From positions 1-9,662 of the forward strand of contig JAGWUK010000074.1 in the NCBI GenBank assembly GCA_028868455.1: a DNA stretch of 9,662 nucleotides. Reading direction: 5' to 3'. How positions within the stretch are numbered: position 1 is the stretch's first letter; the number at the start of each line of letters is the position of its first letter. Made by a program: the position numbers and the translations under genes. The notes under the pieces were generated by a model. The model was not told where the DNA came from. It was given only the letters and a program-made list of their open reading frames with translations, and made no database searches. This document shows, one piece after another, positions 1 through 6,702 of the stretch. The DNA is from Burkholderiales bacterium (GTDB taxonomy: Bacteria > Pseudomonadota > Gammaproteobacteria > Burkholderiales > Burkholderiaceae_D).

Positions 1-49
1 TTAACAAATTCGATAAATTCGATAAATTCGATTGACTCGCTACCGCCAT
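1..49 (-). CDS. Possible divergent gene, N-terminus only (runs off left edge)
   Basis: Reading the minus strand from position 49 gives an ATG followed by 16 open codons to the window edge, MAVASQSNLSNLSNLL. An AAAGG Shine-Dalgarno match lies 8 nt upstream inside GGAAAGG. The codons cover a 9-bp tandem repeat that yields a repeated Ser-Asn-Leu. If real, the gene is transcribed divergently from cheW with about 210 bp between the starts. Nothing can be said about function, and 16 codons are too few to prove coding. The other minus-strand frame that is open to the edge has no ATG. Confidence 0.25.
   Translation of the reverse strand, partial: MAVASQSNLSNLSNLL
6..32. repeat. Three perfect tandem copies of AAATTCGAT
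   Basis: Units lie at 6-14, 15-23 and 24-32 with no mismatch. The unit is 9 bp, so copy-number change would not shift a reading frame. On the minus strand it falls within the possible N-terminal codons of the partial gene at the left edge. Confidence 0.9.
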
Positions 50-59
50 TTGATTAACC

Positions 60-75
60 TTTCCATGCAGAAACA
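60..75 (+). repeat. Dispersed 16-mer TTTCCATGCAGAAACA, copy 1
   Basis: An exact second copy in the same orientation lies at 9159-9174. The core TTCCATGCA also occurs on the minus strand just upstream of the AraC regulator (5318-5326). All three are intergenic. The outer bases form an interrupted dyad TTTC-N6-GAAA. Confidence 0.6.
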
Positions 76-260
76 TCTATCGCCGTTAGATCCGTGGCAA
101 CAGCGCTTCTGCCTCCCTTCCCCAAAACCTGATTTCCTTCATTGACGCAATACTCGTCACCGTGTTTTCGCACTGCTAAAAAACGGAAATGGAAATTGGA
201 CACCAGTAAAAGCCAAGCTTGCCGGGGAAACGAGTCATTCTGAAATTAAGAGGTTCGCTA

Positions 261-755
261 ATGCAACAGACGGCAGTAGAAAGTGAAGCGATAAAAACGT
301 CTTCCCAAACAACGACGACATCGGTGCGTGAATTCCTGACATTTACCTTAGGTAAAGAAGAGTACGGCATTGATATTCAAAAAGTGCAGGAAATTCGCGG
401 TTATGAAACGGTCACACGCATCGCCAACACGCCCGCACATGTCAAAGGCGTCATGAATTTACGCGGCATTATTTTGCCTATCGTCGACATGCGCATCAAA
501 TTCGATCTGGGAACGCCGGTCTACAACGACATGACCGTCGTCATCATTCTTCATGTCGGCGGCCGCATGTCGGGCATGGTGGTGGACAGCGTTTCCGATG
601 TGCTGCGCCTGGCCGAAGAAGACATCCGCCCGGCACCTGAAGTTGGCGCATTCAATTCCGAATATCTGCTTGGCGTAGGTACGGCCGGCGAACGCATGCT
701 CATCTTGCTGGACATAGAAAAACTCATCACCAGTAGTGAAATGGCCTTGAGTTAA
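261..755 (+). CDS. cheW: CheW chemotaxis coupling protein
   Basis: CheW is the cytoplasmic adaptor that docks the histidine kinase CheA onto the tips of chemoreceptor arrays. The 164-residue product fits the family length. After a Thr/Ser-rich N-terminal extension (about 1-22), the CheW beta-barrel fold runs from residue 23 to 157, with the signature block [16 protein letters not shown] (63-78), then [11 protein letters not shown] (105-115) and the closing LILLDIEKL (147-155). I chose ATG 261 because AAGAGG sits at 248-253 with 7-nt spacing; an in-frame ATG at 219 would add 14 residues without a clear ribosome site. The two chemoreceptors directly downstream are its expected partners. No cheA, cheY, cheR or cheB is in view, so this is a satellite cheW or the edge of a larger cluster. 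No convincing sigma-70 or sigma-28 promoter was found upstream. Confidence 0.96.
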   Translation: MQQTAVESEAIKTSSQTTTTSVREFLTFTLGKEEYGIDIQKVQEIRGYETVTRIANTPAHVKGVMNLRGIILPIVDMRIKFDLGTPVYNDMTVVIILHVGGRMSGMVVDSVSDVLRLAEEDIRPAPEVGAFNSEYLLGVGTAGERMLILLDIEKLITSSEMALS

Positions 756-926
756 TGATCGTGCGACCGGCACATCGCCCATCCATACAAGCAGGCAATT
801 TTACTTAGAAATTCTGAAAATCCGCCCAGATACCTTGATTGCGCATTGTCTTAAGACTGCGAATGCACGATCGCCACGGCGGACGACAACACATTTGAGT
901 AAGCCCTTTTACTAAAGGAAATCACT

Positions 927-2636
927 ATGTTCAGCATCAATAAAAATTTGAAAGTCGGGGCGCGCCTAGCGATAGGATTTGGCGTCATGGTCGTTTTACT
1001 GATCTGCATCGCCGTGCTTGCCATTACCCGCATGCGCACGATTAATGACAGCACCAAACTGATCGTCAAAGATCGCTATCCCAAAGTCGTGATCGCCAAT
1101 ACGGTTCTGACCCATATCACTGACAACGCCATTCAGATGCGCACCTTGTTGCTGCTCGACGATCCCGAAAAAATCAAGGCAGAAATGGCGCATTTCACCG
1201 ACGATCAAAAACTTGCTGACGACGGGATTGCGCTGTTGAACAATATCCTGACAACAGAAAAAGGAAGAAAAATTCTGCAAGCGATTATTGACGCCAGGGA
1301 CAAATATGCAGCAGGACAAAAAACCTATCTGAAGCTCATCGCTGAAGGCAAAAAACCGGAAGCCACTGAGCTGCTGCTGTCGACACTGAGCCGCGATCAG
1401 GTCGCATTTTTCAGCCAGATCGAAGGCCTCGTGGCACTTGGTGGAAAACTGATGGAAAACAGTGGCGTTGACGCCGAAAATACCTATCAGAATAGTACTG
1501 ACATCGTGGCGGGCATCGCTGTTTTGGCTATTTTGCTGGCCGGCGGATTTGCCTATCTGACGACCCGCAGCATTACTGCGCCGCTCAATCGCGCAGTCGC
1601 TATCGCCAAAGTCATTGCCAGCGGCGACCTGACCAGTCATATCACCGTCGATTCATCAGATGAAACAGGCCAGTTATTGCAGGCCTTAAAGGAAATGAAC
1701 GCCAGCCTGGTCAATATCGTCGCCCAGGTCAGAACCGGCACCGACACCATTGCATCAGCGTCCACCCAGATCGCCGCGGGTAATCTGGACCTTTCTTCTC
1801 GCACCGAAGAACAAGCCGGTTCGCTGGAAGAAACCGCTGCATCCATGGAAGAACTGACCAGTACCGTGAAACAAAATGCCGACAATGCGCGCCAGGCAAA
1901 TCAGCTGGCGGCCACAGCGTCTGAGGTAGCACAAAAAGGTGGCGACGTCGTTTCGCAAGTCGTCGATACAATGGCATCGATAAACCAATCCTCGCAGAAA
2001 ATCGTCGACATCATCAGCGTCATCGACAGCATCGCTTTCCAGACCAATATCCTGGCACTGAATGCCGCAGTCGAAGCCGCGCGCGCCGGCGAACAGGGAC
2101 GTGGTTTTGCCGTAGTCGCCAGTGAAGTACGCAACCTCGCACAACGCAGCGCCGCGGCAGCGAAAGAAATCAAAATACTGATTGATGACTCGGTCGGCAA
2201 AGTCAGCAACGGCAGTCAACTGGTTGGCAAAGCAGGCAGCACAATGAGCGAAGTGGTTGCCAGCGTACAGCGCGTGACCGATATCATGAGCGAAATTACT
2301 GCGGCCAGTCAGGAGCAAAGCGCTGGCATTGAACAAGTCAATCGTGCCATCAATCAGATGGATGAAGTCACCCAGCAAAATGCGGCATTGGTAGAAGAAG
2401 CAACGGCGGCGGCACATAGCATGCAAGATCAGGCGAAAAATTTATCTTCTCTGGTTGGCGTGTTTCGACTGGATAGCAACGACGTCCGTGCGCTGAATCT
2501 GCCGCAAGCTTCGCCAGCGTCCGCCAAACCAGCCCGTGCATTGGCAGGCAACAACAGCAGAAGAAACACCCGATTGCGCTCTGTGCCTCAGTTGCAAGTT
2601 CGCACTGCGGACAAACCTAAGCATCGCCAAGCATAG
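927..2636 (+). CDS. Methyl-accepting chemotaxis protein, four-helix-bundle sensor
   Basis: A transmembrane chemoreceptor of 569 residues. In order: short cytoplasmic N-terminus, TM1 about 14-33, periplasmic four-helix-bundle (4HB_MCP-type) sensor about 34-190, TM2 about 192-211, HAMP about 212-265 and signalling coiled coil about 292-515. The hairpin tip that contacts CheA/CheW is the conserved stretch around 366-415 ([20 protein letters not shown] at 369-388). Methylation-type glutamate pairs are visible at E301/E302, E308/E309 and E490/E491. AAAGGA at 914-919, 7 nt before ATG, fixes the start. There is no NWETF-type CheR/CheB docking pentapeptide; instead the chain continues past the VFRL end of the coiled coil with about 54 residues of low-complexity, Arg/Lys/Pro/Ala-rich tail. 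It lies 171 bp after cheW on the same strand. The ligand cannot be read from the sequence, since 4HB sensors bind varied small molecules. Confidence 0.95.
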   Translation: MFSINKNLKVGARLAIGFGVMVVLLICIAVLAITRMRTINDSTKLIVKDRYPKVVIANTVLTHITDNAIQMRTLLLLDDPEKIKAEMAHFTDDQKLADDGIALLNNILTTEKGRKILQAIIDARDKYAAGQKTYLKLIAEGKKPEATELLLSTLSRDQVAFFSQIEGLVALGGKLMENSGVDAENTYQNSTDIVAGIAVLAILLAGGFAYLTTRSITAPLNRAVAIAKVIASGDLTSHITVDSSDETGQLLQALKEMNASLVNIVAQVRTGTDTIASASTQIAAGNLDLSSRTEEQAGSLEETAASMEELTSTVKQNADNARQANQLAATASEVAQKGGDVVSQVVDTMASINQSSQKIVDIISVIDSIAFQTNILALNAAVEAARAGEQGRGFAVVASEVRNLAQRSAAAAKEIKILIDDSVGKVSNGSQLVGKAGSTMSEVVASVQRVTDIMSEITAASQEQSAGIEQVNRAINQMDEVTQQNAALVEEATAAAHSMQDQAKNLSSLVGVFRLDSNDVRALNLPQASPASAKPARALAGNNSRRNTRLRSVPQLQVRTADKPKHRQA

Positions 2637-2643
2637 GCTGAGA

Positions 2644-2668
2644 CTCTGCGCACGGTCGATGCGCAGAG
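2644..2668 (+). terminator. Stem-loop after the chemoreceptor gene
   Basis: CTCTGCGCA and TGCGCAGAG form a perfect 9-bp stem around the 7-nt loop CGGTCGA, starting 8 bp after the chemoreceptor stop codon. There is no T-tract after the stem, so it does not look like a strong intrinsic terminator. It may be an attenuating or mRNA 3'-end-protecting hairpin that lowers read-through into aer. Confidence 0.5.
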
Positions 2669-2818
2669 CAACACGATAGCGACGCAGCAACGCCGATGGC
2701 AAAAGCGTGCCACATCCGATTAAGCAAGCAAAAAGCATGTGCCGCCACCGTTGCATAACGCGGTACTGCTGCATCGTTCAAATCTCTATCCATTTCCGTG
2801 TCTGAAAACGGCGTAACG

Positions 2819-2845
2819 TGAAACCCAGAAATATTGCGCCGTTTC
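2819..2845 (+). promoter_or_regulatory. Possible sigma-28 (FliA) promoter for aer
   Basis: TGAA (2819-2822), exactly 15 nt, then GCCGTTTC (2838-2845) resembles the FliA consensus TAAA-N15-GCCGATAA: 3 of 4 and 5 of 8 positions match. It lies about 47 bp before the aer start, where a flagellar-class promoter would be expected for a chemoreceptor. The match is partial, so this is only a candidate. Confidence 0.3.
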
Positions 2846-2891
2846 CATTGCTATCACTGACATAACCAAAGCCTTCAACAACCGAGAATTT

Positions 2892-4499
2892 ATGCGCCTG
2901 AATACGCCAGTCACCAACATTGAATATGAACTCAGCGATAGCGAGGCCATCGTTTCGACGACCGATCTGCATGGCAATATCACGTATGCCAATCCTTACT
3001 TCATCGAAGTCAGTGGCTATCAGGAAGAAGAATTAATCGGCGCACCGCAAAATATCTTGCGTCATCCGGATATGCCCGCTGAAGCATTCGCCGATTTATG
3101 GACGACCATCAAAAGTGGTTTGCCGTGGACTGGCATGGTCAAAAATCGCCAGAAAAACGGTAATTTCTACTGGGTGCTGGCGAATGTCACACCCGTCATG
3201 GAAAACGGAAAAACAGTAGCTTACATGTCGGTACGCACCAAGCCGACACGACAGCAGGTCAACGCGGCAACTGCACTTTACCGCGACATCAAAGCGGGCA
3301 ATCCGGACAAATTAGTCATCCGGCACGGCAAAGCACGCCGGACGGATTTGTTCGCGCGCATTGCCAGACTAACCCACATTTCGCTGCGCCAACGCATTCA
3401 TGGAAGCCTCGGATGTGTAATGCTGATACAGCTCGGCATGTTGCTGGACAATCTCTTCCTGCAACCTACGCCATCGCTATGGAAAACTCTGATTTGCGGC
3501 GCAGGCATCGTGATTGCCGGTGGACTCTGGTACGCATTGCTGCAATCAACGCTGAAACCGCTGGCACTCGCCCTGAAAGCAAGTCAGGTGATGGCCGGCG
3601 GCGATCTTTCGCAAACGCTGGAGACAACCGGGCACGACGACATGAGCCTCTTATTGCGCGCATTACGCCAGCTAAATATCAACCTCAACGCTATTGTCGG
3701 CGATGTCCGGCGCAATTCGGGGCAAATCCGCACGGCGACAGCCGACATCGTCGCTGGCACTCTGGATTTGTCAGCGCGCACAGAATCTCAGGCAACGGCA
3801 CTCGAAGAAACAGCGTCAAGCATGCAACAGCTGGCGGCAACCGTCTTGCATAATACCGATCACGCCCTGCAGGCCAACCAAATGGCGGCCGATACCTGTG
3901 CCGTCGCCGACAAAGGCGACGCCATCGTGTCAAAAGTGGTGACAACGATGAGCGATATCAGCAGCTCATCGAAAAAAATTGTCGATATCACCGCCTTGAT
4001 CGAAGGCATCGCCTTCCAGACAAATTTATTGGCACTGAATGCCGCTGTCGAAGCGGCGCGGGCAGGAGAACAAGGACGCGGATTTGCCGTCGTTGCGACC
4101 GAAGTCAGAAATCTTGCGCAGCGAAGTGCTGTGGCGGCCAAAGAGATCAAGCAACTGATTGATCTGTCCGTCGAAAAAATCGATGCTGGAGCCGAATTGG
4201 CGGATCAGGCGGGAACGACCATGCGCGACATCATTCTTTCCGTACAAAATATGCGTAACTTCATGGGAGAGATTTCGTCAGCATCGCGCGAGCAAAGCAC
4301 AGGCATCGTTCAGGTTAATGCGGCGATCACACAACTCGATGAAGTCACGCAACAAAATGCCGCTTTGGTGGAACAGGCTTCCGCTGCGACCAATAATTTG
4401 CAAGACCAGACTATCAATGTGGTACAAGCGCTGGCCGTGTTCAAGCTGATGCAGACACAACAAGCACACCGTGAGCGCGCGCACAGTGCGGCCGCCTGA
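2892..4499 (+). CDS. aer: Aer-type PAS/FAD aerotaxis receptor
   Basis: A 535-residue redox/energy taxis receptor. The N-terminal PAS domain (about 10-120) carries the motif RHPDMP (57-62) and FADLW (66-70), W79 and VKNRQKNG. As I recall the E. coli Aer sequence, N34, R57, H58, D60, F66, D68, W70 and W79 fall at the same residue numbers, so FAD binding is well supported. Two closely spaced hydrophobic segments (about 170-190 and 198-217) give a membrane hairpin with no periplasmic sensor, as in Aer. HAMP-like residues follow (about 218-266), then the signalling coiled coil (about 296-519) with the same hairpin core as the upstream receptor. Adaptation sites read E305/E306, Q312/Q313 and E494/Q495, so some are encoded as Gln. 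No C-terminal pentapeptide is present. The Shine-Dalgarno is weak (GAGAA). The gene is 255 bp downstream of the other receptor and converges with the AraC regulator across only 15 bp. Confidence 0.93.
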   Translation: MRLNTPVTNIEYELSDSEAIVSTTDLHGNITYANPYFIEVSGYQEEELIGAPQNILRHPDMPAEAFADLWTTIKSGLPWTGMVKNRQKNGNFYWVLANVTPVMENGKTVAYMSVRTKPTRQQVNAATALYRDIKAGNPDKLVIRHGKARRTDLFARIARLTHISLRQRIHGSLGCVMLIQLGMLLDNLFLQPTPSLWKTLICGAGIVIAGGLWYALLQSTLKPLALALKASQVMAGGDLSQTLETTGHDDMSLLLRALRQLNINLNAIVGDVRRNSGQIRTATADIVAGTLDLSARTESQATALEETASSMQQLAATVLHNTDHALQANQMAADTCAVADKGDAIVSKVVTTMSDISSSSKKIVDITALIEGIAFQTNLLALNAAVEAARAGEQGRGFAVVATEVRNLAQRSAVAAKEIKQLIDLSVEKIDAGAELADQAGTTMRDIILSVQNMRNFMGEISSASREQSTGIVQVNAAITQLDEVTQQNAALVEQASAATNNLQDQTINVVQALAVFKLMQTQQAHRERAHSAAA

Positions 4500-4514
4500 T
4501 ATCAGTTGCGAGAT

Positions 4515-5282
4515 TTAGTCCTGACGCATCACTTCGCGGTACTCGGTCGGCGTCATGCCGACCGTGGCTTTGAATACGCGTGAAAATGCGCTGTGATCCT
4601 GATAGCCGCTGGCGATGGCGACTTCGGTGATGCTGCAGTGCGGATCAGCCAGCATCAGTGACGCGGCATCAAGCCGGATTTTCACCATCATCTGCCTTGG
4701 CGTCAGGGAAAATATTTTATGAAAATTTCTTTCGATCTGCGCCACCGATAAGCCGGTCAGCCTGACTAATTCTGCCATCGACACCGTCTGCGTATAGTGC
4801 TGATGCAGATAACTGACTGCAGCGGCAATTTTGGCGTAGATGGGATGACGTTGATCCGGCATGGCCAGGTCGCGAGAAATACCTGTCATGCCAACAATTT
4901 GCTGACGCGCATCGCGCAATGCTATTTTTTGCGTCAGACACCAGCCGGGTGAGCGATTCGGATACAGGTGCAACTCAAGTTGATCGCGCAATTCTTTTTT
5001 CCCGCTCAACACCAGCGCATCCTGCGCCGCATAACTGGCTGCCAGCGAAGACGGAAAGACCTCCTCCGCCTTGCGCCCTATCAGCGCCTGTTTTTCCCGG
5101 ACACCGCAGCGTCGTGCCAGAGTCTGGTTCACGACGACATAACGCCCCTCTTTGTCTTTCACGAAAAAAACAATATCGGACATGGTGTCAAATAGAATTT
5201 CCGAAAAAAACACGTCGCCAATCTGTGCAGCAAGACGCTGTCGTTGGTCTGGCATACCGCCCGCTGATAAAGCGTGATTCAC
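4515..5282 (-). CDS. AraC-family transcription regulator with PAS sensor
   Basis: A 255-residue cytoplasmic one-component regulator. A single PAS domain covers about 28-138 (SDIVFFVKDKEGRYVVVNQT at 35-54, GMTGISRDL at 131-139). A C-terminal AraC DNA-binding domain covers about 150-253 with two helix-turn-helix units: SMAELVRLTGLSVAQIERNF (168-187) and SITEVAIASGYQDHSAFSRV (217-236), then the family end motif VGMTPTEYRE (241-250). I chose the GTG at 5282 because GAGG lies 7 nt upstream; the next in-frame start is ATG at 5255 (residue 10). The start overlaps the stop of a 13-codon leader ORF. The PAS ligand is unknown. No catabolic gene is adjacent on its side, so its target is not evident; TTGG-rich dyads 140-175 bp upstream are candidate sites. 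It converges with aer. Confidence 0.9.
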   Translation of the reverse strand: MNHALSAGGMPDQRQRLAAQIGDVFFSEILFDTMSDIVFFVKDKEGRYVVVNQTLARRCGVREKQALIGRKAEEVFPSSLAASYAAQDALVLSGKKELRDQLELHLYPNRSPGWCLTQKIALRDARQQIVGMTGISRDLAMPDQRHPIYAKIAAAVSYLHQHYTQTVSMAELVRLTGLSVAQIERNFHKIFSLTPRQMMVKIRLDAASLMLADPHCSITEVAIASGYQDHSAFSRVFKATVGMTPTEYREVMRQD

Positions 5283-5320
5283 TCCGTCACCTCAAAAATC
5301 TTCTGATCCGATAAATGCAT
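5279..5320 (-). CDS. 13-codon leader ORF overlapping the AraC-regulator start
   Basis: On the minus strand an ATG at 5320 opens a reading frame MHLSDQKIFEVTE that ends in TGA at 5281-5279. The stop shares GTGA with the GTG start of the PAS-AraC gene, which is in a different frame. GGGGA sits about 7 nt before the ATG. The arrangement is typical of translational coupling, in which ribosomes ending the leader restart on the regulator. The GAGG used by the regulator lies inside the leader's codons. Coding is not proven for so short an ORF. Confidence 0.4.
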   Translation of the reverse strand: MHLSDQKIFEVTE

Positions 5321-5360
5321 GGAACATCCCCAATTTTTCCCTGATAAAACAGGCATGCAG

Positions 5361-5388
5361 ATCGTACACAACAAAGCGATGCCGGCAA
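5361..5388 (-). promoter_or_regulatory. Candidate sigma-70 promoter of the PAS-AraC gene
   Basis: On the minus strand TTGCCG (5388-5383) and TACGAT (5366-5361) are separated by 16 nt; each hexamer matches the consensus at 4 of 6 positions. Transcription would begin near 5354, leaving about 34 nt before the 13-codon leader ORF and about 72 nt before the regulator GTG. Confidence 0.35.
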
Positions 5389-5421
5389 AATGCTCACTGA
5401 CCAAAACAACTGAAATCTATC

Positions 5422-5457
5422 TTGGCTAACCGGAACAGCTTGGGCCAATTTTGGCTG
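5422..5457. promoter_or_regulatory. Cluster of TTGG dyads between the two regulators
   Basis: Three TTGG boxes lie within 36 bp: TTGGCTAAC (5422-5430), the palindrome TTGG-G-CCAA (5440-5448) and, overlapping it, GCCAA-TT-TTGGC (5444-5455). TTGGCT occurs twice as a direct repeat 29 bp apart. AraC-family proteins usually bind direct repeats, so these are candidate operators for the PAS-AraC protein or for another regulator. Assignment is inference. Confidence 0.3.
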
Positions 5458-5556
5458 CTACTGATAATGGATATCCATGTACCAAGCCAGCAAATTTATC
5501 GCGGCCGATCGCTCTTCACGCACATTCAATTGCGCTTGCTAAGGCGTCAATTATCG

Positions 5557-5585
5557 TTGAAAATTACTTTTTAATATATTTAAAT
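5557..5585 (+). promoter_or_regulatory. Candidate promoter in the AT-rich tract
   Basis: TTGAAA (5557-5562), 17 nt, then TTAAAT (5580-5585) inside a strongly AT-rich run (about 5551-5593). Transcription would start near 5592 and give a leader of about 95 nt before the 36-codon ORF at 5687. On the opposite strand the same tract also contains a perfect TATAAT (5590-5585) with a poor -35, so direction is uncertain. Confidence 0.35.
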
Positions 5586-5653
5586 TATATCTATGCTTTT
5601 CTAACTCAGAATTGACTTACAATTGCCCCGGCAAGACGAAACATCCATTTATC

Positions 5654-5681
5654 CGGAGAAAATTTCCGTTGTAAAGGAAAT
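5654..5681 (+). promoter_or_regulatory. Leader with two mutually exclusive hairpins over a ribosome site
   Basis: Hairpin A pairs CGGAGA (5654-5659) with TTTCCG (5663-5668) around an AAA loop, 6 pairs including one G-U. Hairpin B pairs ATTTCC (5662-5667) with GGAAAT (5676-5681) around 8 nt, 6 perfect pairs. They share 5663-5667 and cannot coexist. The right arm of B covers the Shine-Dalgarno AAAGGA (5674-5679) of the ORF starting at 5687. Formation of A frees the site and B hides it. This is the layout of a translation-controlling leader; no known riboswitch consensus was recognised. Confidence 0.35.
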
Positions 5682-5686
5682 CCCTG

Positions 5687-5797
5687 ATGCTGGCAGACAA
5701 CAGCATAGCGACGACGACTGTAGACATCGTACAAATCATATGCCTGGGAGCAATACCCCCGTTGGTGCGGTTTCGTATCGGTTCTGTCGCGGCATAG
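5687..5797 (+). CDS. Possible 36-residue small protein, unknown function
   Basis: ATG at 5687 opens 36 codons ending in TAG at 5795-5797. AAAGGA at 5674-5679 is a good Shine-Dalgarno at 7-nt spacing, stronger than that of the GntR gene nearby. The product begins MLADNSIATTTVD, has a hydrophobic middle (IVQIICLGAIPPLV, residues 14-27) and ends RFRIGSVAA with two arginines, so it could associate with the membrane. I do not recognise a family. A leader with alternative hairpins and a candidate promoter precede it. It may equally be a chance ORF or a leader peptide; only the ribosome site and leader structure argue for it. Confidence 0.35.
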   Translation: MLADNSIATTTVDIVQIICLGAIPPLVRFRIGSVAA

Positions 5798-5925
5798 CAC
5801 CTCACTTTTAGTACGGCGCTGACCGTTCAACTGGCGATATGTCCTTGAAAACCCAAAATAATTGCCACACCGATATATTTGAAATCAAACAAATCCAAAC
5901 TACCACTACAAACGACGTTCAGAAT

Positions 5926-5977
5926 TTGAAAATAAAGTCGTTTTACAAGGTAAAATTTGAGCATGAATAGGTAAAAT
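5926..5977 (+). promoter_or_regulatory. GntR-gene promoter region with GTAAAA palindrome
   Basis: A perfect dyad TTTTAC-AAG-GTAAAA lies at 5941-5955, and the half-site with flanks, AGGTAAAAT, recurs at 5969-5977, 21 bp (two helical turns) from its first copy at 5948-5956. Two promoter readings overlap it: TTGAAA (5926-5931), 19 nt, TAAAAT (5951-5956), or TTGAGC (5957-5962), 18 nt, TACAAA (5981-5986). Either way the dyad sits where a repressor could act. FCD regulators often bind short palindromes near their own promoter, so autoregulation is plausible. Confidence 0.4.
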
Positions 5978-6006
5978 CCATACAAAATACAGAACATGGA
6001 TATTTA

Positions 6007-6675
6007 ATGCTCGACTTAACTGAAAACAAAGCGGCCCCAGCGCCGAAATTACGGGCGGCCGATGTCGCCTACGATGCGATTGAAAGCATGATCGTGACGC
6101 TCAGGCTGAAGCCCGGTTCGCCTGTGGTTGAATCTGAGCTGGTTGAGATGACAGGACTGGGGCGCACGCCTTTACGCGAAGCGCTGATGCGCATGTCCTC
6201 CAACGGCCTGATCCAGCAAATGCCAAGACGCGGATTGATCATCAGCGATATCGAAGCGGCTGAACATATGAGCCTGATCGAAACCCGCCGCGTGATCGAA
6301 CGCCTGATCGTCGCCAGTGCTGCGCGTCGCGCCACGCCGGAACACCGCAAAAACATCGTCGACTGTGCCGACAAAATGCTGATCGCCGCCAAACGTGCCG
6401 ATCTGAATGAATACATGGCAGCCGACCAGTCGCTCGACCATGTCGTGCACGAAGCTTGCCGCAATCCGTCGGCCGTGGCGGCAGTGATTCCGCTGATTAT
6501 TAAATGCCGCCGCTTCTGGTATGCGTTCCGTCACGAGGGTGATATTGAGGAAGGTGCGCGTTGCCATATGCTGGTGGCGAAGGCGATTGCCAAGGGCAAC
6601 GAAGAACAGGCGGTCAAGGCGGCTGACGGCCTGATGGATTATCTGGAATCATTTGCCCGCAAGGTCATAGGCTAA
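6007..6675 (+). CDS. GntR-family (FCD/FadR subfamily) transcription regulator
   Basis: A 222-residue regulator. The N-terminal winged helix-turn-helix spans about 16-80, with the family block LKPGSPVVESELVEMTGLGR (34-53), TPLREALMRM (54-63) and the wing GLIQQMPRRGLIIS (67-80). An all-helical FCD effector domain follows (about 88-215). FCD domains often hold a metal through one Asp and three His. Here D140 and H187 are kept, but the His expected in D-x-x-F/L-H is D144 and the last His position appears to be Y212, so metal binding may be altered. FCD proteins usually control catabolism of organic acids, sugar acids or amino acids; no such genes are adjacent. The Shine-Dalgarno is weak (GGA, 7 nt before ATG). 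The upstream palindrome suggests autoregulation. The gene converges with the Bro-N-like gene, 19 bp apart. Confidence 0.92.
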   Translation: MLDLTENKAAPAPKLRAADVAYDAIESMIVTLRLKPGSPVVESELVEMTGLGRTPLREALMRMSSNGLIQQMPRRGLIISDIEAAEHMSLIETRRVIERLIVASAARRATPEHRKNIVDCADKMLIAAKRADLNEYMAADQSLDHVVHEACRNPSAVAAVIPLIIKCRRFWYAFRHEGDIEEGARCHMLVAKAIAKGNEEQAVKAADGLMDYLESFARKVIG

Positions 6676-6702
6676 AGCGCGTAGCCGCCTGCAATTATTT
6701 TT
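6670..6702 (+). terminator. Weak terminator-like hairpin after the GntR gene
   Basis: GGCTA (6670-6674) and TAGCC (6682-6686) can pair around a 7-nt loop over the GntR stop codon. A T-rich run, TTATTTTT (6695-6702), follows 8 nt later. The stem is only 5 bp and the T-run is offset, so efficiency would be low. It lies at the junction with the convergent minus-strand operon. Confidence 0.25.

Noticed and set aside
996..1640. Minus-strand open frame of 214 codons inside the first chemoreceptor gene, and a similar one at 1755-2426
   Set aside because: Both are reverse-frame shadows of a confidently identified receptor, with no ribosome site or motif.
4500..4514. Terminator between the convergent aer and PAS-AraC genes
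   Set aside because: The 15-bp gap has no stem followed by a T-tract on either strand.
5319..5429. Plus-strand 36-codon ORF starting next to the AraC leader
   Set aside because: No Shine-Dalgarno before its ATG, overlaps the AraC promoter and leader on the other strand, and has no recognisable motif.
5623..5634. Short palindrome TTGCC-CC-GGCAA
   Set aside because: Symmetric, but the 2-nt loop is too small for an RNA hairpin and no neighbouring copy supports an operator.
5592..5760. Match to a known riboswitch class (glycine, cobalamin, fluoride, preQ1 considered)
   Set aside because: None of the conserved boxes of these classes could be found; only the competing hairpins remain.
5606..5830. 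Minus-strand 74-codon open frame in the regulator gap
   Set aside because: No recognisable family and no good ribosome site; it overlaps the better supported 36-codon plus-strand ORF and its leader.
5839..5970. Plus-strand 43-codon ORF before the GntR gene
   Set aside because: Weak ribosome site, composition rich in Lys/Thr/Asn that simply follows AT content, and it runs through the putative GntR promoter and operator.
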